A stretch of DNA of 29,451 nt. Origin: CAYRIY01 sp964424335 (GTDB lineage: Bacteria > Bacillota > Limnochordia > DTU080 > RSA5). This document shows, in pieces, positions 1 through 7,735 of this stretch. The stretch's first letter is position 1. Each line of letters begins with the position of its first letter. Both the position numbers and the translations under genes were made by a program. The notes under the pieces are model-generated. The model searched no databases. It was not told where the DNA came from and saw nothing but the letters and a program-made list of their open reading frames with translations. The stretch covers positions 1 through 29,451 of the forward strand of contig CAYRIY010000036.1 in NCBI GenBank assembly GCA_964424335.1, in the 5' to 3' direction.

Positions 1-138
1 ACCAATCATCGCCCGCATGGCGGCATGGCGCATCGCAGCGCATCAACACATCGCCATGGACACGGCAGGATCCGTCTCGAGTTCGGTGAATCGTGAGACG
101 GCGCACCGTAAGCAAGGAACATTTCCGGGGGTGACGGC

Positions 139-1152
139 ATGTTGAACTTATTGCTTGTAGGAGTCAAAGGCCGGGGCGAGTCGTGGCTTCGGGCCATCAA
201 CGCATCACCGAAACTGACGCTCGCAGGTTGCGTCGACGTCGCAACCGCGCACCTCGAGGCAGTTCAGGCCGAGTACGGCGTGCCGGCCGAGCGATGCTTC
301 GTCGACCTGCAAGAGGCGCTCGAAACCGCAAAGCCCGACGCCGTCGTCATCTCATCCCCCCCGCAGTTTCACCCCGCCATGGCGGTTCAGGCGATGAACG
401 CAGGCTGCCACGTACTAACGGAGAAGCCGCTCGCGGATACGTGGGACGGTTGTCTCGCGATCTCAGAAGCGGCCCGCCAGACCGGCAAGCAGGTCATGGT
501 GGCCCAAAACTACCGCTACTCGCGGGTCATGCAAACGTTCCGCCGCTGCATCGCGCAAGGTGAGCTTGGGTCGCCAAAACAGGCGGCGGTGCAGTTCTTT
601 CAAAAGGAGCCCGTGGCGACCGCCGGATTTCGCAAACGCATGCGCTACCCCCTTGTGAGCGACATGGCCGTGCATCATTTCGACCTCATGCGCTACCTGT
701 TGGGCGCGGAAGCAACGGCCGTGCTCGGAATGAGCTGGAACCCGCCTTGGAGCCCTTTTGAGGGCGACACCTCATGCATCGTCCACCTGACGTTCCAGGC
801 CATTGGGAGCGATGATCCGATCCATGTGGCGTACACTGCGAGCAACACCGCACACGGCGCCCACACGCCCTGGAACGGCGATTGGCAAATCTTCTGTGAA
901 GGCGGAGCCTACGTGTTGCGCTCCAACCGGGTGTACATCTCCCGTGACGGCGCCGCTGAACTTCAGGAGGTCCCGATCGTTCAAGACGGCCTATTTGACC
1001 TCGACTACATGCTGGACGAATTCGCTCGGTCGGTCAGCGAAGCTCAAGAGCCCGAGACGAGCGTGTTCGACAACCTGCGGACCATGGCCGTCGTCTTTCA
1101 GACGATCCGCTCCTTTGACACCGGCGCGCAGGTCGCGATCGAGGTGGAGTAG
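139..1152 (+). CDS. Gfo/Idh/MocA family NAD(P)-dependent oxidoreductase
   Basis: 337 aa, the usual length for this family of sugar and inositol dehydrogenases, which oxidise or reduce a hydroxyl group of a sugar-like substrate with a nicotinamide cofactor. Seen: an N-terminal Rossmann start with the glycine-rich VGVKGRG (residues 7-13), the family-defining EKP at 95-97 whose Lys is the catalytic residue in relatives, and a VHHFD motif near 178-182 that matches the substrate-binding His/Asp region of the C-terminal domain. No signal peptide, so cytoplasmic. The ATG at 139 follows a GGGGGTGA ribosome site by about four bases. No partner gene follows on the same strand; the next genes are a toxin-antitoxin-like pair with its own promoter, so this is probably the last gene of an operon that begins left of the window. 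The substrate cannot be read from the sequence. Confidence 0.9.
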   Translation: MLNLLLVGVKGRGESWLRAINASPKLTLAGCVDVATAHLEAVQAEYGVPAERCFVDLQEALETAKPDAVVISSPPQFHPAMAVQAMNAGCHVLTEKPLADTWDGCLAISEAARQTGKQVMVAQNYRYSRVMQTFRRCIAQGELGSPKQAAVQFFQKEPVATAGFRKRMRYPLVSDMAVHHFDLMRYLLGAEATAVLGMSWNPPWSPFEGDTSCIVHLTFQAIGSDDPIHVAYTASNTAHGAHTPWNGDWQIFCEGGAYVLRSNRVYISRDGAAELQEVPIVQDGLFDLDYMLDEFARSVSEAQEPETSVFDNLRTMAVVFQTIRSFDTGAQVAIEVE

Positions 1153-1207
1153 TGTCATGTCGAATGCGTCAACACGGCTTGAATCTTCAGGGATTATTGC
1201 AAACTGA

Positions 1208-1236
1208 TTCCAAAATTGGCGATACCGTGCTATGAT
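1208..1236 (+). promoter_or_regulatory. Candidate promoter of the PIN toxin-antitoxin-like pair
   Basis: TTCCAA (1208-1213), a 17-base spacer and TATGAT (1231-1236) preceded by TGC, giving an extended -10. It lies in the otherwise gene-free 1153-1411 stretch and points at the small gene at 1412. The left end overlaps a 9-mer AACTGATTC (1202-1210) that recurs downstream, which would place a repressor over the -35 box. Confidence 0.45.
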
Positions 1237-1297
1237 TTGTTTGACGAAACAACGCTTGGGGACGCCTCGGTCTGTTATTTCCCCCCTTCTTTGGAAA

Positions 1298-1324
1298 AAC
1301 TGAGTCGCATAAAGTGAATCAGTT
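1298..1324. repeat. Inverted repeat in the leader of the PIN pair
   Basis: AACTGAGTC (1298-1306) and GAATCAGTT (1316-1324) form an inverted repeat with one mismatch and a 9-base loop. The second arm is the exact reverse complement of AACTGATTC at 1202-1210, next to the promoter. Three copies of one 9-mer around a toxin-antitoxin promoter suggest binding sites for autoregulation; this is an inference. Confidence 0.4.
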
Positions 1325-1411
1325 AACCTGAGAGGCGGTCCCGTGATGCGAAAGCGTAAGCGAAGGGAGAGGTGGAGAATGAGCGCTTTACCACTCGACT
1401 CTGGAGGCAAC

Positions 1412-1576
1412 ATGAGCACCATGGGGCTCCTCGCAAAAGCGCGTCGAATCTTTGATAAAAACCGCTCCCTGCCTCCCGCCCATATACGGGAAGAGTTGGC
1501 GGACGAGGACGCCCAACTATTGCAACAATCGGATCAGGGCCGAGGTTCCCGCTATGTTAAGAAGGATCGTGGTTGA
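1412..1576 (+). CDS. Small antitoxin-like protein upstream of PIN toxin
   Basis: 54 aa from the ATG at 1412, which follows TGGAGG by five bases. The same frame also has an ATG at 1379 with a GGAGAGGTGGAGA leader, so a 65-residue form is possible. The protein is charged, with an Ala/Arg-rich first half (LLAKARRIF) and an acidic middle (REELADEDAQLL). I recognise no named antitoxin family. Its 3' end overlaps the start of the PIN gene by 23 bases, the arrangement typical of antitoxin-toxin pairs with coupled translation. The role is inferred from that context and from the size; sequence alone does not prove it is an antitoxin. Confidence 0.55.
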   Translation: MSTMGLLAKARRIFDKNRSLPPAHIREELADEDAQLLQQSDQGRGSRYVKKDRG

Positions 1577-2015
1577 TACCAACCTTCTTGTGCCATCGCT
1601 TTACAGAAAGACTCCCCTGGCAGAGCGGATTCTGTCAGGGGAGTTCCTCTTGTGTCTATGTCCCGAAATCAGCGACGAAGTGTATCAAAAGATTGACTAC
1701 CTAGAGTCGTACTTGTACCAGCCTACCCGAAACGATACCAAGGCGTTATTGCGCAACGATGTGATTGAGATCTTCAAACTCTTAGAGGCCGTAGCGCATA
1801 ACGAAAAAGTTTACACATCTAGATGCCCGCCGGATTATGCTCTCAGTTTGAAAGATCCATTCGATCGTTGCTTTCTCTGGACCGCGTACAAGACGGATGC
1901 CGAGTACCTGCTTACTGGCGACGGAGTCCTTCTCGCAGAAAACACCCACCACATTGCACGCATTTGTCGTTTGAATGACTTTTGGGGCTTCATCGACCAC
2001 GAAAAAGCCGAATAG
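1554..2015 (+). CDS. PIN-domain putative toxin (RNase), COG1569-like
   Basis: 153 aa from the ATG at 1554; longer in-frame starts exist but their extra residues resemble no PIN protein. PIN domains are metal-dependent RNases, commonly the toxin of VapBC-type pairs. Seen: the first acidic residue in VVDTN (D8), E42 in the helix after CPEIS, the DPFDRCFL motif (D101, D104) and TGDG (D123). These four positions match the acidic cluster of active PIN nucleases, so the protein looks intact. The LSLKDPFDR and AEYLLTGD pattern fits the 'putative toxin-antitoxin system toxin component, PIN family' group. It overlaps the small upstream gene and is convergent with the protease gene, with 20 bases between the stops. 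Confidence 0.82.
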   Translation: MLRRIVVDTNLLVPSLYRKTPLAERILSGEFLLCLCPEISDEVYQKIDYLESYLYQPTRNDTKALLRNDVIEIFKLLEAVAHNEKVYTSRCPPDYALSLKDPFDRCFLWTAYKTDAEYLLTGDGVLLAENTHHIARICRLNDFWGFIDHEKAE

Positions 2016-2035
2016 TGGTTACAACGCCACCGGCA

Positions 2036-3145
2036 TCACATCCCCATCAACCAGGCCGCTTCGTCCTCATCGAGCTCCACGTGCGCGCCGTCCCTTGACA
2101 TCACGTGTCCGCGGTAACCTGTCACGAGGTCGGGCGTGAGCGTGCTCTCATTGCCGTCATCAGCAGGCTCGGCGCCTTCCAATTCGGGGGACTCTCCCGA
2201 CGCCTCCTGCGCCGCGTTTGACAAGAGCGTCATTTGGTACCCGCCCACCAGGCGCTGTCCTGAGGGAATGTCGTACATCAGCCGAACGTGCTCGCGCTCC
2301 TTTTGCGACAACGTGGTCCGCTGACCCGGCTCCATATACGGATACATGACCGACGAGCGCTCTGTCACGTGGTCAATGCCCATCGCATGAGCGAGCTCGT
2401 GTGCCCATAGGCCCGAAGCCCCGCCGTAGCCGACGTCGATCTCAATCAAGACCCGCTTGATAGCGCCGTTTTCGTAATAGGCGAGATGGCGAGCGATGCC
2501 TGCGTGGTCGCCCAAGAAGCCCTGGGGCTGCCAGCGAACCAGAAGGTCGGCATCTGCCTCCCTGTACACTCGGCGAAAGTCGACGCGCCCTTTAAGGACA
2601 TCTTCCCACCTCTCGATTTCTTTCCAATAGATGTCGGGCCACGCTGGATTAAACCCGTGCGGAGCGGCGGCAACGTCCATATATACCCGAATGACGGGCT
2701 GCTCCCAACGGACGAGCCTGCCGTAATCCCAGACGAGCCGCCTTTTGCTGTCGACGTAATACTGCTTGAGGCCGGAAATTTGGTGAAAGAGATCCCGATC
2801 GTACCCCGCGGGCTCGATGCGCCAGTTGACCGTTCCGACGCCGCTCACCCAAAGGCTCGTCGAGTAGCTCCCGTGCAAAGCCCGCAGCGTAACGGTGTAC
2901 CTGCCGTCGGGAAGGCCGGAGATCGAAAACGTTCCGCTGCGAGTCGTTGTCGTCTGACGCCGGGCGGGACCGTCGACCCGGACCACGGCTCCGCTAATTG
3001 GAAAGCCATCGTAGCGCACCTCCGCTTGGCCGTAGACGGAGCTGTCGCCTATGCCACCTCCCCACTCTCCTTTCCATCGAACTTCGCACCCCGCAGCAAG
3101 CAGGGCTACGAATAGAAGAACTGCGATTCGTTGTAGGCGGATCAT
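2036..3145 (-). CDS. Lipoprotein metzincin-type zinc metalloprotease with CnaB-like domain
   Basis: 369 aa from the ATG at 3145, chosen because AAAAGGGG lies nine bases upstream and because it begins a clean lipoprotein signal peptide ending LLAAGC (Cys20). The protein should be lipid-anchored on the cell surface or in the envelope. Residues about 37-110 form a carboxypeptidase-regulatory or CnaB-like beta-sandwich (VYGQAEVRYDG..SGTFSISGLPDGRYTV). The catalytic part carries HELAHAMGIDH (249-259), the HExxHxxGxxH zinc site of metzincins, followed by SVMYPYM (265-271) as the Met-turn, as in matrixin-type M10 peptidases. The C-terminal ~80 residues are acidic and unassigned. The gene is followed at lower coordinates by the convergent PIN gene. 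The substrate is unknown; remodelling of envelope or host/plant-matrix proteins is only a guess. Confidence 0.85.
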   Translation of the reverse strand: MIRLQRIAVLLFVALLAAGCEVRWKGEWGGGIGDSSVYGQAEVRYDGFPISGAVVRVDGPARRQTTTTRSGTFSISGLPDGRYTVTLRALHGSYSTSLWVSGVGTVNWRIEPAGYDRDLFHQISGLKQYYVDSKRRLVWDYGRLVRWEQPVIRVYMDVAAAPHGFNPAWPDIYWKEIERWEDVLKGRVDFRRVYREADADLLVRWQPQGFLGDHAGIARHLAYYENGAIKRVLIEIDVGYGGASGLWAHELAHAMGIDHVTERSSVMYPYMEPGQRTTLSQKEREHVRLMYDIPSGQRLVGGYQMTLLSNAAQEASGESPELEGAEPADDGNESTLTPDLVTGYRGHVMSRDGAHVELDEDEAAWLMGM

Positions 3146-3314
3146 CGGATGCATCCCCTTTTGAAAATCCAATTGGCTTTGCGTTCCCACTTGCCGCGTC
3201 ATCTGGCCAGCGTTGCCGGCCCGCTAGGACGATCATCCGCTCGGTGTCCTAGCGGGGTCGGCAAAGTCGGGCGTCCAAGTGGGTCACTTTCAGGCCAACA
3301 GCCTGAGACGACCG

Positions 3315-4013
3315 CTACCGAAGAATTCTCCTAGGCGGCGTGCTTTCGAGCTCTGCCTGGTAAACGTCCCTGCCGTAGCGACTCACGATCCGTTCAGGCA
3401 ACGGGTCAGAAAGCTTGATGCGAAGCTCGAGCAAGGTATCTCGACCAAGGGTAACCTCGCCCTCATAAGTCTCATTGCCTCGCCGGTCCGCGCTAAACCG
3501 AAGAGCCGGGTGCTGGTATACCTCCCAGATGACCCCATGACGAAAGGAGCTTTCGAGAAACTGATCAGCCCACTGCACCCACTGAAACGGCGTCGTCAGA
3601 AGTCGCAATGATTCCAAAGAAAGCGGATCTGTACCAACGAGCGCCGACAAGACCAAAGCGCCGACCAAGCCGTGAGGATCATTGGGCGCGACGCCGCTCT
3701 TGTGAACGCCGTCAATCGAGTACCAAAAGCGAATCTCTTCCTTTTGTCCGGGAGGGATCCAAAGGTTGAGCCTGCCTTTCTCTTCGAGGCGCGAGGTTGG
3801 GCGATTTCGGTCGCCTTTGCGCAGCACGTACGTGTACGTGACGTCGGTCTCGAGGCGAAACCCTTTCGTCCACTTATCTGTCGAACGCGGGTACCAAGAG
3901 TTCGCCTCCGCACTTCCGGTTCCAAGCGTCAGCGAAAGGCAGACGACCAAGGCGAGCGCTCCACCGATAAACCAGAACATTGATCGCATCCGTTCCATAT
4001 CTTCAAACCCCAT
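3315..4013 (-). CDS. Secreted protein of unknown function
   Basis: Up to 232 aa. The N terminus is ambiguous: in-frame ATGs at residues 1, 6, 9 and 12 all precede the hydrophobic stretch FWFIGGALALVVCLSLTLG, and none has a strong ribosome site. The stretch ends GSAEANS, a plausible signal peptidase I site, so the mature protein is exported. The rest is rich in Trp, Arg and beta-prone segments (RLETDVTYTYVLRKG, GRLNLWIPPG, LLELRIKLSDPL). That suggests a beta-sheet envelope protein, perhaps of LolA/LolB-like fold, but I do not recognise a family. It lies between the strong terminator at 4083-4132 and the protease gene, 112 bases from the longer protease start, so it may be transcribed with the protease. 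Confidence 0.65.
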   Translation of the reverse strand: MGFEDMERMRSMFWFIGGALALVVCLSLTLGTGSAEANSWYPRSTDKWTKGFRLETDVTYTYVLRKGDRNRPTSRLEEKGRLNLWIPPGQKEEIRFWYSIDGVHKSGVAPNDPHGLVGALVLSALVGTDPLSLESLRLLTTPFQWVQWADQFLESSFRHGVIWEVYQHPALRFSADRRGNETYEGEVTLGRDTLLELRIKLSDPLPERIVSRYGRDVYQAELESTPPRRILR

Positions 4014-4082
4014 TTCCAGCGATTTACCCCATTGGAAACCGGTGGGGCGAAAAAGGTTACCGAAGAAGACGACAAAAATAAA

Positions 4083-4132
4083 AAAGGCTGGAGACGGTTC
4101 GCAGCGCTTCGCGCGAACCGTCTCCAGCCTTT
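4083..4132 (-). terminator. Strong rho-independent terminator of the 4156-5451 gene
   Basis: A perfect 20-base inverted repeat (arms 4083-4102 and 4113-4132, core GGCTGGAGACGG) with a 10-base loop. On the - strand the stem is followed by an almost unbroken U tract (positions 4082 down to about 4072), just past the solute-binding gene stop at 4156. Confidence 0.9.
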
Positions 4133-4155
4133 GGGGGCTTTGTTTTGACTAGACG

Positions 4156-5451
4156 CTATCGACTATTTGCGGCGTCTAGGCGAGCTTGAAGCACGTTCTG
4201 AGCATTTTCCAACGTGGACTCGATCGGCGCTCCGTCAAACACGACCGCTCGAAAGGCCTGTTCCCACCCAACGATGTAATCTCGGATGCCGGCAACCACC
4301 GGAAGCGAGGCCGACCACTGTAGGGCATCGCCGATCACGTGCCAGTACGGATTGATCTCGGCGTAGCGGGGATCCGTGTTAAACTCCCGGACCGGCGAGG
4401 GCCTCCCCTGACGCAACATGAAGTACCCCGCCGACTCTTGCCGGATCGTCAGCCACTTGAGCAGTTCCCAAGCTTCCTCCGGATGAGCGGTGTCGGCAGA
4501 AATCGCGTAGAGCCACGTCCCCGCATGCACACCGCTTGGCGAATCGAGCGTCTTTCTTGGCGCGATGCCGATGCCGAGGTCGATGTCGGGGTTTGCCTGC
4601 GTAATCCCTGCGATCGACGAACCGCCTTTGATGTGCATCGCCGCTCGTTCGGCGGTAAACTCGCGGGCGTCGCCGGCCCGATGCGCTTCCCGGCCATCGC
4701 GATACAGGCTCATCGCCAAAGTACTAAAGAACGAAAGCGTCTCACGCGCCTCGGGCGTCGCAATCGTCACGTTGGTCCCGTCGTCATTGAAAAGTGCGCC
4801 GCCGCCGGTGTACAGCCATCCAAGCTCACGCTCGGGCTGGTTGGAGAAGTTGAACGCGCCCTGCACCAGGGTGTCTCCATCGTAGCGGACCACCTTCTTC
4901 GAGACCTCTTCGAGTTCGCTCCAAAGCTCAGGAGGGCGCTCGCCGTCAAGGCCCGACTCCTCAAAGATCCGCTTGTTCCAAAAGAGGAGGTTGTTGTTGT
5001 CTCCGCCGGTGCGGATCGGAAAGGCGTACGACTTTCCTTGCCAGTCGCCTTGCGCAATCTCGCTCGGATACCAAATGTCCCTCGAGATGCCTTCTCGACT
5101 CATAAAATCGTCCACTGCAAGCAGACCCGGCGAAATCGCGGGGATCTGGTCGGAGTGGACCATCGCAACGTCCGCAAGCGTCCCGGTTGCGACTCCGACC
5201 ATCGTCTTCTCCTTGATAGCGCCACATGCCGCGAGCTGCGCCACGACCTTTACGCCGGGGTGCTCCGCCTCAAACTCGTCGAGCATTTCCTTGATCCAGG
5301 GCTCGCGATATCCGTCCCAACAGTGGATCAACTCGAGCGTAACGTCTGCCGCCGTCGTGACCTGAGCAGCGCCGGCTGCGATTAAACATGCGAGGACCAG
5401 GCTGATCATGACCAACGGGGACTTGCGTGCGAAACTCCTGTGCGGCTTCAT
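4156..5451 (-). CDS. Sugar ABC transporter substrate-binding protein (family 1)
   Basis: 431 aa. Extracellular or periplasmic binding protein that would deliver a sugar or oligosaccharide to an ABC importer. Seen: a signal peptide (LVMISLVLACLIAAGAAQ, cleavage near TTAAD, no lipobox Cys); the opening strand VTLELIHCWDGYREPWIKEMLDEF with an aromatic binding pattern; DVAMVHSDQIPAIS; and the C-terminal EEAWELLKWLTIRQESAGYFM helix seen in UgpB/MalE-like proteins. AAGGAGG lies 12 bases before the ATG. Permease and ATPase genes are absent on both sides. It is divergent from the oligogalacturonate-lyase-like gene, with 222 bases between the starts, which suggests uptake of uronides or other pectin fragments; the ligand is an inference. 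Confidence 0.88.
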   Translation of the reverse strand: MKPHRSFARKSPLVMISLVLACLIAAGAAQVTTAADVTLELIHCWDGYREPWIKEMLDEFEAEHPGVKVVAQLAACGAIKEKTMVGVATGTLADVAMVHSDQIPAISPGLLAVDDFMSREGISRDIWYPSEIAQGDWQGKSYAFPIRTGGDNNNLLFWNKRIFEESGLDGERPPELWSELEEVSKKVVRYDGDTLVQGAFNFSNQPERELGWLYTGGGALFNDDGTNVTIATPEARETLSFFSTLAMSLYRDGREAHRAGDAREFTAERAAMHIKGGSSIAGITQANPDIDLGIGIAPRKTLDSPSGVHAGTWLYAISADTAHPEEAWELLKWLTIRQESAGYFMLRQGRPSPVREFNTDPRYAEINPYWHVIGDALQWSASLPVVAGIRDYIVGWEQAFRAVVFDGAPIESTLENAQNVLQARLDAANSR

Positions 5452-5508
5452 CTAGAGATCTGCCTCCTTATGCGAACTCACCTTCACAGCCATTAATTCC
5501 AGGCCCGA

Positions 5509-5615
5509 TTTCGTATCCATGCGAACCAAACTTTCTGGAGAGGTCCAATTCGCTCCACTTTATCAGGACGGAGGATCTCAACAGGGAACGGATCCTTTTG
5601 CCAGCGAATACGAAA
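5509..5615. promoter_or_regulatory. Divergent control region with TTTCGTAT inverted pair
   Basis: The 222-base gap between the divergent starts at 5451 and 5674 contains TTTCGTAT at 5509-5516 and its reverse complement ATACGAAA at 5608-5615. The spacing and divergent layout fit a pair of regulator half-sites, for example for the AraC protein encoded downstream. No convincing sigma-70 promoter was seen in either direction. Confidence 0.25.
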
Positions 5616-5673
5616 CGAGTACGCTTCGGGTCCGAAAGGATCAATCACACCGTCTGACAAGGAGCTCAAAACC

Positions 5674-6777
5674 ATGACACGCAGCGACCGCATCGCGCCG
5701 TGGTCACACGGCGTTTCAATTTCTCCCGTTTGCGGGGAGCTCGAAGGCCACTCGATCCACACCTACTTTAATACCTCGCCGGAGAGCCCTGACGGCCGGC
5801 TTGTTCTGCTGTTTACGTCCACCGATCCCCAAGCTCATCGAGGCGAAGTGTGCGTCGTAGACCGGACTTCGGGCCAGATCAAGGAGCTTGCGCGCGTCAA
5901 CGCAACGGAAGATGCGCATCGCGTCGCTGTGCAGCAATGGGTATCGGGGGGGCGCCGAATCGTCTTTCACGACTTACGAGACGGCGAGTGGGTCGTCGTC
6001 TCTGTCGATCCTGCGACCGGAATCGAAAAGGTGCTCGCTGCAGGGCGCCAGGTCGGGTTTGGCCACCCTTCAGGAGATCTCGTCCCTCTTTACGGCCCCC
6101 ACTGGGCCCCCGGCGAACACCGCAACCTCGAACTCTTAAACGTCGCGAGCGGCCAGATCGAAACCGTTCTCACATGGCAATCAGTCCGTGATGCGTTCCC
6201 GGACTGGACCGATCGTCAATTTGGTGACCGGCCGATCTCAGTCTTTTTTCCAGTCCTAAGCCCCGACTTAGAACGCGTCATCTTCAAAGTCGCGACACCT
6301 GGAACGGGGGTGTTCCAGACCAAAGGAGACAGTGAACGGGAGGGGCTATTCTGTTTCGACCTCAAGAGGCGAAGATTTCTATGGATGCGAGAACGTTGGG
6401 GCCATCCGGCCTGGGCGTCCGATAGTCGATCGCTGATCAACGTCGGTCCAACCTTGATCGACGGAGAAACCGGAAACAATCTGGATTCGGCTCCGTTTCC
6501 AAAATTTAGCGGGAGCCACCCATCCTTTGGGCCGGACGGGCAACTGTTTGTTACGGACGCGATAAACGATCGAGATCACGGCACTTGGTCGGTGGTCATA
6601 GGCGACCCGCAAACCGGGTCGTACCGGTGCGTTCACACCTTTGACAACTCCAAAGGCGCGGACTCCTGGCGCAGAAACCATCCCCACCCAGTGTTTAGCG
6701 CGGACGGCCGACGCATCTACTTCAACGTTTCTTCCAATCGTTGGACCCGCCTTTATGTCGCGGAGATCGGAGGATGA
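5674..6777 (+). CDS. Oligogalacturonate lyase-like beta-propeller (PL22 type)
   Basis: 367 aa, AAGGAG about ten bases before the ATG, no signal peptide, so cytoplasmic. The chain is a series of propeller blades with the motif PDGR or ADGRRIYF (SPDGRLVLLFTS near 40; SADGRRIYFNVSS near the C terminus). PL22 lyases split unsaturated digalacturonate in the cytoplasm during pectin breakdown. His residues at places used by known enzymes are visible: ERWGHPAW (candidate base), SGSHPSFG, and HPHP near the end (metal ligands). The Gln that precedes the last His pair by three residues in characterised enzymes is Arg here (WRRNHPHP). The enzyme may therefore differ in metal binding, or it may be a non-lyase propeller of the same superfamily. 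It sits between a solute-binding gene and an AraC gene. Confidence 0.7.
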   Translation: MTRSDRIAPWSHGVSISPVCGELEGHSIHTYFNTSPESPDGRLVLLFTSTDPQAHRGEVCVVDRTSGQIKELARVNATEDAHRVAVQQWVSGGRRIVFHDLRDGEWVVVSVDPATGIEKVLAAGRQVGFGHPSGDLVPLYGPHWAPGEHRNLELLNVASGQIETVLTWQSVRDAFPDWTDRQFGDRPISVFFPVLSPDLERVIFKVATPGTGVFQTKGDSEREGLFCFDLKRRRFLWMRERWGHPAWASDSRSLINVGPTLIDGETGNNLDSAPFPKFSGSHPSFGPDGQLFVTDAINDRDHGTWSVVIGDPQTGSYRCVHTFDNSKGADSWRRNHPHPVFSADGRRIYFNVSSNRWTRLYVAEIGG

Positions 6778-6834
6778 ACGATAGCCGCCCGAGAATCAAT
6801 ACGGTCCTAAGTAGAAGAGCGCGGAGGATCGATG

Positions 6835-7665
6835 ATGGCCACGACGATGACCTCATTATCCGAAGTCCTGCGAACTCACGGCTACTGCATCAAGATCGGA
6901 CGGCAATCGCACCTTGCGCGGGATGTTCCCCACGACGGCCTTGGCATCTTATTTGTGCGGGAGGGCATGTGCCGCTTCACGATAGGGAACTGGACCGCTA
7001 CGCTTCCAGCGCACACGGGCATTTTGTTTGATAATCGAATACGTCACACGGCGAAGTACGGAAACAGGCAGACCAAAAGAACGGTCGTTCACCTCGCTCG
7101 GGAGATCCTCCCGGCATCGTCCTTCGAGCGCTTGCTGGGGGACAACGGGGCGCACTCCGATGGCCCTGGCGCTCAAGGTTTTCGCTTTCCCACGCCCGAG
7201 GCTGAGACTCGCTTTCACTGGGCTGTCTCGCACCTTGGCTCCTTGGTTGAGCGCCCTACGTCCCGCGATGCCGCGCGCCACCTCGTCGGCCTAATCCTCT
7301 CGGAGATGAAGCCGTGCGACCTGCAAAACGTCCTTCCCCCACTGCTCGAAAACGCCATTCAATTCATGAAGCGCCACCTCGATTCGGACTATACGATCGC
7401 CGACGTCGCTGACAAAGTATACTGTAGCGAAAGCCACCTGCGCCGCCTCTTTGACCAACTCCTTGGCGTTTCGCCCCACGGCTATTGGCAAAACCTTAGG
7501 ATCGACCACGCACGCCAATTGTTGGGCGAGGGAGCCACGATCGCCGAGGCAGCACGAGCCACAGGGTTTTCGAGCCGGCGCGGGTTTGAAAAGGCCTTCT
7601 CTCGGTCGGTCGGCATGTCCCCCTACAGCTTCGCGCGGATGAGCGCAAGCCTGCGAAGTAGCTAA
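6835..7665 (+). CDS. AraC family transcriptional regulator
   Basis: 276 aa from the ATG at 6835, seven bases after GGAGG; the ATG one codon earlier is closer to the ribosome site and less likely. The N-terminal half is a cupin-like ligand domain (GILFVREGMCRFTIGNW, then PAHTGILFDNRIRHTAKYG). The C-terminal ~100 residues hold two helix-turn-helix units: TIADVADKVYCSESHLRRLF and TIAEAARATGFSSRRGFEKA, ending in the family signature GMSPYSFARM. It lies 57 bases after the propeller gene on the same strand and is probably co-transcribed. It likely activates the propeller gene and the divergent transporter gene in response to a sugar or uronide. Confidence 0.92.
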   Translation: MATTMTSLSEVLRTHGYCIKIGRQSHLARDVPHDGLGILFVREGMCRFTIGNWTATLPAHTGILFDNRIRHTAKYGNRQTKRTVVHLAREILPASSFERLLGDNGAHSDGPGAQGFRFPTPEAETRFHWAVSHLGSLVERPTSRDAARHLVGLILSEMKPCDLQNVLPPLLENAIQFMKRHLDSDYTIADVADKVYCSESHLRRLFDQLLGVSPHGYWQNLRIDHARQLLGEGATIAEAARATGFSSRRGFEKAFSRSVGMSPYSFARMSASLRSS

Positions 7666-7735
7666 GCGAAAAAGTTTCCGCCTACCCGGTAACCAAAACC
7701 GGGGGTGCGGTTTCCAATTCATCGGAGGTAAGGAT

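Noticed and set aside
2..145. Open + strand frame from the left edge overlapping the start of the oxidoreductase gene
   Set aside because: It could be the end of an upstream gene, but the visible ~47 residues show no recognisable family pattern and two other frames are also open for much of the distance.
4339..5385. 348-residue open frame on the + strand
   Set aside because: It lies wholly opposite the solute-binding gene, is Arg/His/Val-rich as expected for an antisense frame in G+C-rich DNA, and has no domain.
7685..7703. CCCGGT/ACCGGG inverted repeat as terminator of the AraC gene
   Set aside because: Only six paired bases and no U tract; too weak to call.
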